Below are positions 6,669 through 13,508 of a stretch of 24,399 nt of DNA, one piece after another. Made by a program: the position numbers and the translations under genes. This stretch comes from UBA12079 sp964608745 (lineage in GTDB: Bacteria; Patescibacteriota; Minisyncoccia; Phycocordibacterales; UBA12079), in assembly GCA_964608745.1 (NCBI GenBank), contig CAZSPC010000012.1, positions 1 to 24,399 of the forward strand, written 5' to 3'. The first letter of the stretch is position 1; every line of letters begins with the position of its first letter. A model generated the notes under the pieces. The model worked only from the letters and a program-made list of their open reading frames with translations, searched no databases and was not told the origin of the DNA.

Positions 6669-7583
6669 ATGTTAAAAAAACACACCTACAAAAATTTAAC
6701 TTGGATTGATTTAAATAAACCAACCCAAGAAGAAGTGCGAGAAGTAATGGAGGAATATGCTATCCACCCCAATGTTGCTGATGATATGCTCACTCCGACA
6801 TTTAAAGCAAATGTTGACCAATATGACAACTTTATCCACCTTATTCTTCACTTCCCTGCTCTGAAGCATACTCATGGAGGTTCTTTTAACCAAGAACTTG
6901 ATTTTATTATAGGAAAAGAATTTATAATTACAGTTCGATATGACACCATTGATTCAATTCATAAATTTACCAAGGAGTTTGATACTAGCTCAGTCTTAGA
7001 TAAAAGTAGTTCAGATGTTGGTGCGGAAGATATATTTATTGCGATGATAAACAAGCTATATAATTCAATTAGTCACGAATTAGAGCATGCACAAGCTTGT
7101 TTAAAAACAGCTCAAGAAATGATTTTTCACGGAGAGGAGAAAAAGATGGTTCAAGAACTCTCTGATATTGGTCGGGATTTATTAAATGCCAAACAGTCAA
7201 CCGCTCCCCACAAAGACACCTTACTATCTCTTCAATCTGTTGGCACTGATTTTTTTGATAATGAATTTAATGAAAAAGTGAAATTAATTATCGGTAAATA
7301 CAACAAATTAAGAAGTAATATTGAAAATAATCGGGAGTATTTGAAAGAGTTGCGTAATACCAATGACTCATTACTCAGTACAAAACAAAACGAAACAATG
7401 ACTGTTTTGACGATTATGGCGTTTGTAACTTTCCCGCTCTCTCTTATTGCTTCTATTTTTGGGATGAATACTGTCATAATGCCGATTGTTGGTCACCCGA
7501 TGGACTTTTGGATTGTTTTGGGAATAATGATTGCTTTGACAACTATAATGTTTTTGTACTTTAAAGCCCAAAAATGGTTGTAA
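6669..7583 (+). CDS. corA: CorA-family magnesium/divalent cation channel
   Basis: A 304-aa protein with a soluble N-terminal domain (1-200), a long stalk helix (about 200-243), TM1 (about 246-266) ending in the signature G265-M266-N267 (IFGMN), an outer loop, and TM2 (about 280-298) with a basic tail (KAQKWL). CorA forms a pentameric channel for Mg2+ and sometimes Co2+/Ni2+. The acidic outer loop of classical CorA is weak here (TVIMPIVGHPMD). No SD; the start is next to AT-rich repeats. cysS starts 28 nt downstream on the same strand and is probably co-transcribed. Confidence 0.93.
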   Translation: MLKKHTYKNLTWIDLNKPTQEEVREVMEEYAIHPNVADDMLTPTFKANVDQYDNFIHLILHFPALKHTHGGSFNQELDFIIGKEFIITVRYDTIDSIHKFTKEFDTSSVLDKSSSDVGAEDIFIAMINKLYNSISHELEHAQACLKTAQEMIFHGEEKKMVQELSDIGRDLLNAKQSTAPHKDTLLSLQSVGTDFFDNEFNEKVKLIIGKYNKLRSNIENNREYLKELRNTNDSLLSTKQNETMTVLTIMAFVTFPLSLIASIFGMNTVIMPIVGHPMDFWIVLGIMIALTTIMFLYFKAQKWL

Positions 7584-7611
7584 TTTTAGGAAAATTCAAA
7601 GTTGATATACG

Positions 7612-9042
7612 ATGCTAAAAATCTACAATACTTTAAGTAAACAAAAAGAAGAATTTACACCTATCGAAAAAGGAAAGGTGCGGTTTTATCAATGTGGCCC
7701 AACAGTTTACTGGACACAGCATATTGGAAATATGCGAGCTGTTGTAATGGCTGATTTAGTGAATCGATCCTTAAAATATTTAGGTTACGGCGTAAATTTT
7801 GTTCGTAATTATACAGATGTTGGACACCTTACATCCGATGCAGATGAAGGCGAAGATAAGATGGAAAAAAGAGCAAAAATAGAAAAAAAATCTCCGGAAG
7901 AAATTGCCCAGAAATACACAGATATTTACGAAAAAGACATACAAAAACTAAACACTCTTTTTCCTACCTATAATCCAAAAGCAACCGAATATATTCAAGA
8001 AATGCAAAATATGATACAAGTTTTGCTAGACAAAGGTTTTGCTTATAAAACAGAACTAGCGATTTATTTTGATTCTTCCAAGGCAGAGGATTACTACAGG
8101 CTGTCAAAACAAAAACAAGAAGAAAATATTACAGGTGCAGGTACTGGAGAAGTTTTAGATCCAGACAAAAAATATCCTGCTGATTCAGTAATATGGTTTT
8201 TTAAAAAAGGTGTTCATAAAAATGCTTTACAAACTTGGGATTCACCTTGGGGGGTAGGTTTTCCTGGATGGCATATTGAATGTTCAGCAATGTCAAAATC
8301 TTTACTAGGAGATACTTTAGACTTAAAAATGGGAGGAATCGAACATATCCCCACCCACCATACCAACGAAATTGCTTATTCAGAAAATGCTAATGAGGCA
8401 GAATATGTTCATTATTGGATCCACAATGAACACCTATTGGTTAACAACGGCAAAATGTCTAAGTCGGGGGGCACCTCTTATTCAGTGGCCGAAATAGAAA
8501 AAAGGGGGTTTGATCCTCTTGCACTTAGATATTTTTTCTTACAAGCACATTATCGGTCAAAACAAAACTTTACCTGGGAAGCACTCAAGTCTGCTCAAAA
8601 TGGATATATCAATTTAAAAAAACAAGTTGCTGGACTCAGGGATAACGCATCTTTCTTTGGTAAGTTCTTTAAATCAAAACCAAATTCAGAATTTCAACAA
8701 AAATTCATCAAAGCAATTTCTGATGACTTTAATATTCCCCAAGCTTTTGCTCTTGTGTCAGAAGTACTGAAATCAAATTTGAGTGATAAAGAAAAACTAG
8801 CAACAATTTTAGATTTTGATAAAGTTTTTGGTTTAGGCTTGAGTAAAATAAAAAAAGAAAAGGTTGATTCAAAAATACCAGTCGAAGTGCAAAAAATTCT
8901 AGATGAACGGCAAAAAGCTCGAGAAAATAAAGATTGGCAAAAATCGGACGAACTAAGAAATAAATTAAAAGAATTAAATTATGAAATTAGTGATACTGAT
9001 GGTGGGCAAAAAATTATAAAAAATAAACAGCTACGCTCGTAG
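7612..9042 (+). CDS. cysS: Cysteinyl-tRNA synthetase
   Basis: A 476-aa class I synthetase, full length. The HIGH motif is present as HIGN (37-40) and the second motif is intact in GKMSKSGGT. The zinc ligands that discriminate cysteine can be seen: C28 in QCGPTVY, the Cys in WHIECSAMS, and the His and Glu in THHTNEIAYSE. The helical-bundle and anticodon regions follow, ending with QKARENKDWQKSDELRNKL. The last codons and the stop lie inside the terminator hairpin at 9020-9053, so gene and terminator overlap. No SD. Confidence 0.97.
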   Translation: MLKIYNTLSKQKEEFTPIEKGKVRFYQCGPTVYWTQHIGNMRAVVMADLVNRSLKYLGYGVNFVRNYTDVGHLTSDADEGEDKMEKRAKIEKKSPEEIAQKYTDIYEKDIQKLNTLFPTYNPKATEYIQEMQNMIQVLLDKGFAYKTELAIYFDSSKAEDYYRLSKQKQEENITGAGTGEVLDPDKKYPADSVIWFFKKGVHKNALQTWDSPWGVGFPGWHIECSAMSKSLLGDTLDLKMGGIEHIPTHHTNEIAYSENANEAEYVHYWIHNEHLLVNNGKMSKSGGTSYSVAEIEKRGFDPLALRYFFLQAHYRSKQNFTWEALKSAQNGYINLKKQVAGLRDNASFFGKFFKSKPNSEFQQKFIKAISDDFNIPQAFALVSEVLKSNLSDKEKLATILDFDKVFGLGLSKIKKEKVDSKIPVEVQKILDERQKARENKDWQKSDELRNKLKELNYEISDTDGGQKIIKNKQLRS

Positions 9043-9053
9043 CTGTTTATTTT
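9020..9053 (+). terminator. Terminator overlapping the cysS stop codon
   Basis: A 16-bp perfect stem (arm AAAATAAACAGCTACG) with a CT loop, ending in TTTATTTTATT. The TAG stop (9040-9042) lies in the descending arm. The loop region reads GCTACGCTCGTAGC. Confidence 0.85.
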
Positions 9054-9068
9054 ATTGTAAAAGAAAGT

Positions 9069-9178
9069 CAACAAAAATATTATAGGATTTTTAGAAACGA
9101 TCGTTTCTAAAAATTCCAAATCTCTTAAAATTTTCAACGGCTCATCCGTGAGCCATTGAAAATGGCTTAACAAAGGCA
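9069..9178. repeat. Dispersed two-hairpin repeat, copy A
   Basis: A 110-bp segment nearly identical to 22011-22122. Hairpin 1 is a palindrome centred on CGATCG (perfect core 9089-9114). Hairpin 2 pairs TTTTCAACGGCTCA with TGAGCCATTGAAAA around TCCG. The shared tail TTAACAAAGGCA ends the homology. The single mismatch in hairpin 2 is C-A on this strand but a G-U wobble on the minus strand. Confidence 0.85.
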
Positions 9179-9271
9179 CTTACAGACATCCGATATCCGC
9201 AGATTTAGTTCTCCCCATTTTATTAACCTTTTATTCCCTATCCGAATTTTTATCTACTCCTCTTCTCGTGT

Positions 9272-9277
9272 TACAAT
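9272..9277 (+). promoter_or_regulatory. -10 box of dnaB, leaderless type
   Basis: TACAAT lies 8 nt before the dnaB ATG, so transcription would start at or within 1-2 nt of the start codon. The -35 is weak (TTTATC-like, 17 nt further upstream). Confidence 0.5.
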
Positions 9278-9285
9278 AACTTTAT

Positions 9286-10656
9286 ATGGCAAAAGTAGTA
9301 AATACAAACCTAAGAGTTCCTCCTCAGGATTTAGATTCTGAGAAAGCTTTGCTGGGCTCTATAATGCTCAAAACAGAGTCTATTTTTGAAATTTTAGACT
9401 TCATCAAGGAAGAGTGTTTTTATGCTGAAAAACACAGGATTATATTTAATGCCATAATGGAATTGTTTTCAAAAAAAGAACCGATTGATATCCTCACCCT
9501 ATCATCTAAACTCAAAGAAAAAAAACTCTTTGATCAGGTTGGTGGAAATTCATATTTGACTGAATTAGTTAGTTTTGTTCCCTCTTCTGCCAACATAGAA
9601 CATTACGCAAAAATTGTTCACAAAAAATACATGATGAGGCGAATTATCGAAGCATCAGAGGAAATTTCGGATGTTGGTTATAATGATGCGCATGAATTAG
9701 ATGAAGCGATTGATAGAGCAGAAAAAAGTATCTTCGGGATTTCTTCCTCAATGGTTTCTAGTAAAATTACTGAAATCAAAGATGCCCTAGGTGAAGCTTT
9801 TGAAAGGTTGAGTAAACTTCACGAATCGAAAGATGAAATTAGGGGTGTGCCAACCGGGTTTAGAAGTTTAGATAATAAACTATCTGGTTTTCAAAAATCT
9901 GACCTAATTATTCTAGCCGCTCGACCTTCTGTTGGTAAAACCTCTTTGATACTTGATATTGCCAGAAAAGTTGCAGTTAATCACAAAATGCCCGTTTGTA
10001 TTTTTTCTCTCGAAATGAGTTCGCAACAATTAGTAGATAGGATGCTGGCAGCTGATTCAAAAGTTGACGGTTGGAAATTGAGGACAGGAAATCTTGGTAG
10101 TGATGGAAGAGAATTTGATTTAATTCGAGATTCGCTTGATAAACTTTCCAAAGCTCCTATTTTTATTGATGACCAGCCAGCTAATAATATTTTGAAAATG
10201 CGTTCTATCGCGAGAAAATTGAAACGACAACATGGTTTGGAGTTGGTGGTTGTTGATTATTTGCAATTAATGGCACCTACCCAAACAAAAGCGTCTGACA
10301 ATATGGTTCAACAAGTAACCGAAATATCTCGCTCACTCAAACATCTGGCTCGTGAATTAGATGTGCCGGTAATTGCCCTATCACAATTATCTCGTGCAGT
10401 TGAAAGTCGTGGTGGTAAGCCGAGACTTTCAGATCTTCGAGACTCTGGTTCTATCGAACAAGACGCCGATGTTGTTATGTTTATTCATCGAGAAAAAGAC
10501 GAGGATGGTTTACCTAGTAATTTAACGGAAATTTTGATTGAAAAACATCGAAATGGTCCAACCGGAAGAGTTACTCTCAATTTTGATGACAAACGAGCTT
10601 CTTTCCAGGAAGTTGACAAACATGACTTTAGTGACTTTGTGGTGCAAGAAGAGTAG
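9286..10656 (+). CDS. dnaB: Replicative DNA helicase DnaB
   Basis: A 456-aa protein. The N-terminal helical domain (10-110) contains PPQDLDSEKALLGS, and the linker helix (about 150-185) is followed by the RecA-like ATPase. The Walker A motif is ARPSVGKTS (212-220) and Walker B is LVVVDYLQLM, followed by EISRSLKHLARELDVPVIALSQLSR and the SLRDSG-like SDLRDSGSIEQDADVV. DnaB is the ring helicase that unwinds DNA at the replication fork. It is preceded by a -10 box placed for leaderless transcription and has no SD. recR follows after 8 nt, so the two form an operon. Confidence 0.97.
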   Translation: MAKVVNTNLRVPPQDLDSEKALLGSIMLKTESIFEILDFIKEECFYAEKHRIIFNAIMELFSKKEPIDILTLSSKLKEKKLFDQVGGNSYLTELVSFVPSSANIEHYAKIVHKKYMMRRIIEASEEISDVGYNDAHELDEAIDRAEKSIFGISSSMVSSKITEIKDALGEAFERLSKLHESKDEIRGVPTGFRSLDNKLSGFQKSDLIILAARPSVGKTSLILDIARKVAVNHKMPVCIFSLEMSSQQLVDRMLAADSKVDGWKLRTGNLGSDGREFDLIRDSLDKLSKAPIFIDDQPANNILKMRSIARKLKRQHGLELVVVDYLQLMAPTQTKASDNMVQQVTEISRSLKHLARELDVPVIALSQLSRAVESRGGKPRLSDLRDSGSIEQDADVVMFIHREKDEDGLPSNLTEILIEKHRNGPTGRVTLNFDDKRASFQEVDKHDFSDFVVQEE

Positions 10657-10664
10657 TTATAATT

Positions 10665-11264
10665 ATGAATTCAATTGATAAATTAACTGAATATTTTACT
10701 AATTTACCAGGAATTGGCCCTCGACAGGCTAAGCGTTTTGTTTATTTCCTATTAAAAAAAGATGATATTTTTTTAAAAAACATATCGCAATCCATTTTGC
10801 AATTAAAAAACGATATCGATGTGTGCATCTCTTGTTACTGCTTCTTCCAAGCCAAAAATCCAAAAAATAGAAAATGTAATATTTGTTCGGATGTGAATCG
10901 TGATAATTCAGTTTTAATGGTGGTTGGAACGGATGCAGATATGGAAAATATTGAAAAAAATCATATCTATAACGGACTTTATTTTATTCTCGGAGGTTAT
11001 CTGCCAATACTAAAGAATTCTGCGAGCTGGGTTCGTTCAAAAGATTTAGTAAATCTTGTTGAAAAAAGAAAAAAGGATCTAAAAGAAATTATTCTAGCAC
11101 TGAGCCTTAACCCAGAAGGAGAAAACACCACTTATCACATTCGAGAAATTTTAAAAGATTTTGATATAAAAATAACAACTCTTGGAAAAGGCCTTTCCAC
11201 CGGAACAGAATTAGAATACTCAGATGATGACACGCTAAAAAATGCATTAAAAAATCGTTCGTAA
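10665..11264 (+). CDS. recR: Recombination protein RecR
   Basis: A 199-aa protein, full length. It has a helix-hairpin-helix (LPGIGPRQAKRFVYFLL, 14-30), a four-cysteine zinc finger (C54, C57, C71, C74) and a Toprim domain (about 82-175, with YNGLYFILGGYLP and LSLNPEGENTTYHI). The C-terminus has GTELEYSDDDTLKNALKNR. It acts with RecO/RecF in loading RecA at gaps. The conserved Toprim glutamate (VVE in most RecR) appears as glycine here (MVVGTDAD), while the following aspartate is kept. It lies 8 nt after dnaB and shares its transcript. Confidence 0.95.
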   Translation: MNSIDKLTEYFTNLPGIGPRQAKRFVYFLLKKDDIFLKNISQSILQLKNDIDVCISCYCFFQAKNPKNRKCNICSDVNRDNSVLMVVGTDADMENIEKNHIYNGLYFILGGYLPILKNSASWVRSKDLVNLVEKRKKDLKEIILALSLNPEGENTTYHIREILKDFDIKITTLGKGLSTGTELEYSDDDTLKNALKNRS

Positions 11265-11319
11265 TTACAAACAATTTTATATACCTCAAATGGCTTAATA
11301 GAGCCACAAAACAGTTAAA

Positions 11320-11339
11320 TAACTCAACGGATTGAGTTA
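11320..11339. terminator. Hairpin between convergent recR and rmuC
   Basis: TAACTCAA / TTGAGTTA with loop CGGA, set among repeated GTTAA / GAGTTAA units. T-runs are poor, so its terminator role is uncertain. Confidence 0.4.
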
Positions 11340-11400
11340 ATTAATGAGTTAATAACTTTATTGCTCCGGGTTATGAAACTAACTATATCGTTTTAAATTA

Positions 11401-12456
11401 TTATTCGGATGGTTTATCAATTGATAAAGGCTTCAACTCCGAACTCTCCCCTGTTATTCTCACCACATCTTTATTTACTTTACCAAGCTCTTTTCTGGAA
11501 GTGTTAAAATGGTTGACTGTGGTTGAAAGCGAACGGCCAAGTTTAACATGAAATTTATCATAAGATTTAATATGATTCTGCAATTTCTCAACATTTTTAA
11601 TAATAGTTTTGGCTGATTCTTCTATTTTAAATGCCTTAAATCCTTGCAAAATTGTACTCAGATACGCAACAAAAGTGGTTGGTGAGACAATGATCACTTT
11701 ACGATTTACATAGGCATAATCAATCAAATCTCGTGCGTTAACAGAACCAACTTCATTTACTAATAAATCATAATAAATTGCTTCTGCTGGAATATACATA
11801 ATCGCAAATGGCAGAGTCCCCTCTTTTGGTTTTATATATTTTGAAGTTTCGTCAATTCGTTTTTTCAAATCAGACTTAAATTCTCTCTCTAACTCTAACT
11901 TTTTATTTTCATCTTCTTCGTTTACAAGCCGATTATAATTTTCCAAAGAAAATTTTGCATCAACTGGAATAATCCCATCTTTGGTTTCAATTATTGCATC
12001 CACCATATCCCCGTCTTTGAAAGAATATTGCATGGTGTAAGCATTTGGAGGCAAAATATTTGATAAAATCAATTCAAGTCCTGCCTCGCCTAAATTTCCT
12101 CTTTGTTTTTGGCTTTTCAAAACCTTTTCAAGATTTTGAAGTTGTTCTGTCATCGAGAAAACTTGTTTGTTGGTTTCTTTAACAGCAGTGATTTGCTCGG
12201 TAATGTCTTTAATAAGTTTTTGAGATTCCCCAAATTGAGTTTTCACAGAATCCTGCATCATCTTCGAAGACTCCCCTATTTTTGAATCCAGAGTTTTGGT
12301 TAAATCGTTTAGTTGATTTTGGATCAGTAAAAAGCTATTATCATCTTCCTCACCTCTATCTTTCTTCATCAATTTAAATAAAAAGAAAAAAAGCACTCCT
12401 ACTGCAACGGCAAGCATTAAAACGATGAAAATAAGAAAAATAGTAATGATATCCAT
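11401..12456 (-). CDS. rmuC: RmuC-family membrane-anchored nuclease-like protein
   Basis: A 351-aa protein with an N-terminal transmembrane helix (about 4-29), a coiled coil (about 40-115) and an RmuC domain (about 115-320). The domain shows KQRGNLGEAGLELIL, DAIIETKDGIIPVDAKFSLENY and PFAIMYIPAEAIY, the family's nuclease-like core with conserved D and K. RmuC is linked to limiting DNA inversions in E. coli; its biochemistry is poorly defined. The promoter is clear: TATAAT at 12463-12468, exactly 6 nt before the ATG, and TACATT at 12486-12491. The -35 sits in the loop of the upstream gene's terminator. Confidence 0.93.
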   Translation of the reverse strand: MDIITIFLIFIVLMLAVAVGVLFFFLFKLMKKDRGEEDDNSFLLIQNQLNDLTKTLDSKIGESSKMMQDSVKTQFGESQKLIKDITEQITAVKETNKQVFSMTEQLQNLEKVLKSQKQRGNLGEAGLELILSNILPPNAYTMQYSFKDGDMVDAIIETKDGIIPVDAKFSLENYNRLVNEEDENKKLELEREFKSDLKKRIDETSKYIKPKEGTLPFAIMYIPAEAIYYDLLVNEVGSVNARDLIDYAYVNRKVIIVSPTTFVAYLSTILQGFKAFKIEESAKTIIKNVEKLQNHIKSYDKFHVKLGRSLSTTVNHFNTSRKELGKVNKDVVRITGESSELKPLSIDKPSE

Positions 12457-12462
12457 GGAAAT

Positions 12463-12491
12463 ATTATAGCATTTTAAAAAGACAGAATGTA
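12463..12491 (-). promoter_or_regulatory. rmuC promoter, leaderless geometry
   Basis: -35 TACATT (12486-12491), 17-nt spacer, -10 TATAAT (12463-12468), then 6 nt to the ATG. Normal -10 to +1 spacing puts the transcript start on the A of the start codon. Confidence 0.65.
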
Positions 12492-12502
12492 TCCGTCTTT
12501 TT
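12476..12502. terminator. Terminator between the coiled-coil gene and rmuC
   Basis: AAAAAGAC / GTCTTTTT with an 11-nt loop. The loop carries the rmuC -35 box, so one gene's terminator and the next gene's promoter are superimposed. Confidence 0.7.
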
Positions 12503-12515
12503 AATTTTGTATTTA

Positions 12516-12818
12516 TTAGAAAGTTGATTCAAGACCCAAGTGTTTATTTATTTTTCTAACTGCATCCATTATCATATCGATTTCTTTTGAAAAACCCCTG
12601 CTACTTTCTGCGGTTTGTTCGACAATATCTAAATCTCTTCGTAATTCTGAAAGGCTTCGATTAACCTCAGCAAAACCCCCAGCCATTTCAGAACGAAGGG
12701 TGACTTCTAAATTACCTACTTTAGAATCTAAATTATCCACCTTAGAATCTACCGAGGTTATTTGTGTAGAAAGTTGAGTAAACATCTCTGCGATTTTTTC
12801 CATATCTTTTTTATCCAT
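12516..12818 (-). CDS. Coiled-coil protein of unknown function
   Basis: A 100-aa hydrophilic protein, nearly all helix. Heptad-like repeats are visible (ITSVDSKVDNLDSKVGNLE) and there is a second helical part with LSELRRDLDIVEQ. No cysteines and no membrane segment. It resembles short coiled-coil proteins often found next to rmuC-like or membrane genes, but that gives no function. Promoter: TTGTAA (12847-12852), 16 nt, TAAAAT (12825-12830), then 6 nt to the ATG. No SD. Confidence 0.7.
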   Translation of the reverse strand: MDKKDMEKIAEMFTQLSTQITSVDSKVDNLDSKVGNLEVTLRSEMAGGFAEVNRSLSELRRDLDIVEQTAESSRGFSKEIDMIMDAVRKINKHLGLESTF

Positions 12819-12939
12819 ACTAAAATTTTATCACACAAAAAAATGATTACAAAATTTTGTTGTGTATAAGCTAATTTTATGTTAAATTTTTGTTAGGGTT
12901 TACGATAAGTTCATTAAATCTAAACAAAAAGGAGAAAAA

Positions 12940-13323
12940 ATGTACCCAAAAACTTCACAAATAACATTTCTTTGTGGTAAAAAATTTTATAGAGCTATTT
13001 GGCTGGGTGGACTTGGCGGGGTTGCTCTATTTTATTTTCTAATTATCTTGTTCAAAGAGGGTTTCTGGGCGTCTTTAATGCCAATTATCGTTTATGGTGT
13101 AATTTTGCTTTACTACAACAAAAATATTTTGACACCATACCTGCCTTATAAGAATTTTGTTGAGACATTTGGTGATAAAAAAATGAAAAAGCAATACAAG
13201 AGGCTCGAAAAAGATCAAATTCGTTTTAAAAAAATTGGAATGATTTTAACACCAATACTATTTTTGTTTTTTGCTGGAATGTTAATGTTTCACCCAATTG
13301 CTCAATCTTTTTGGGGAAAATAA
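12940..13323 (+). CDS. Small membrane protein, three predicted helices
   Basis: A 127-aa protein with hydrophobic segments at about 19-40, 42-62 and 99-120. A positively charged loop (KKMKKQYKRLEKDQIRFKK, about 80-98) should face the cytoplasm. No family recognised. A clear SD (AAGGAG) lies 5 nt before the ATG. A second tiny membrane gene starts 1 nt after its stop, so they form a two-gene unit ended by the terminator at 13475. Confidence 0.75.
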   Translation: MYPKTSQITFLCGKKFYRAIWLGGLGGVALFYFLIILFKEGFWASLMPIIVYGVILLYYNKNILTPYLPYKNFVETFGDKKMKKQYKRLEKDQIRFKKIGMILTPILFLFFAGMLMFHPIAQSFWGK

Positions 13324-13324
13324 A

Positions 13325-13465
13325 ATGAAAAAGATTACAGCTTTACCTGATCGAAAAGATGAAAAAGATTGTAGGAAGTTTAGATGGTCAGTTGTTGTAG
13401 CTTGTATTATTGTAATTGGCCTTATATCTTTTCCTAAATTATGTAGACATCTTTTTACCTTATAG
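13325..13465 (+). CDS. 46-aa single-pass membrane protein
   Basis: MKKITALPDR is followed by a charged stretch and one transmembrane helix (about 21-35, WSVVVACIIVIGLIS), then a short cysteine-containing tail (KLCRHLFTL). It starts 1 nt after the preceding gene's stop, consistent with translational coupling; GGGGA upstream could serve as a weak SD. The frame ends just before the terminator. Not recognised. Confidence 0.6.
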   Translation: MKKITALPDRKDEKDCRKFRWSVVVACIIVIGLISFPKLCRHLFTL

Positions 13466-13474
13466 GTAGAAAAC

Positions 13475-13508
13475 AAAAAGTGTGGGTAACTGCTACCCAC
13501 ACTTTTTT
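13475..13508. terminator. Bidirectional terminator between membrane genes and the ATPase
   Basis: AAAAAGTGTGGGTA / TACCCACA-CTTTTTT with a 5-nt loop. It touches the stop codon of the ATPase gene (13507-13509) and ends both convergent units. Confidence 0.9.

Noticed and set aside
9181..9285. Possible replication origin near dnaB
   Set aside because: No DnaA-box cluster (TTATCCACA-like) and no dnaA or dnaN nearby.
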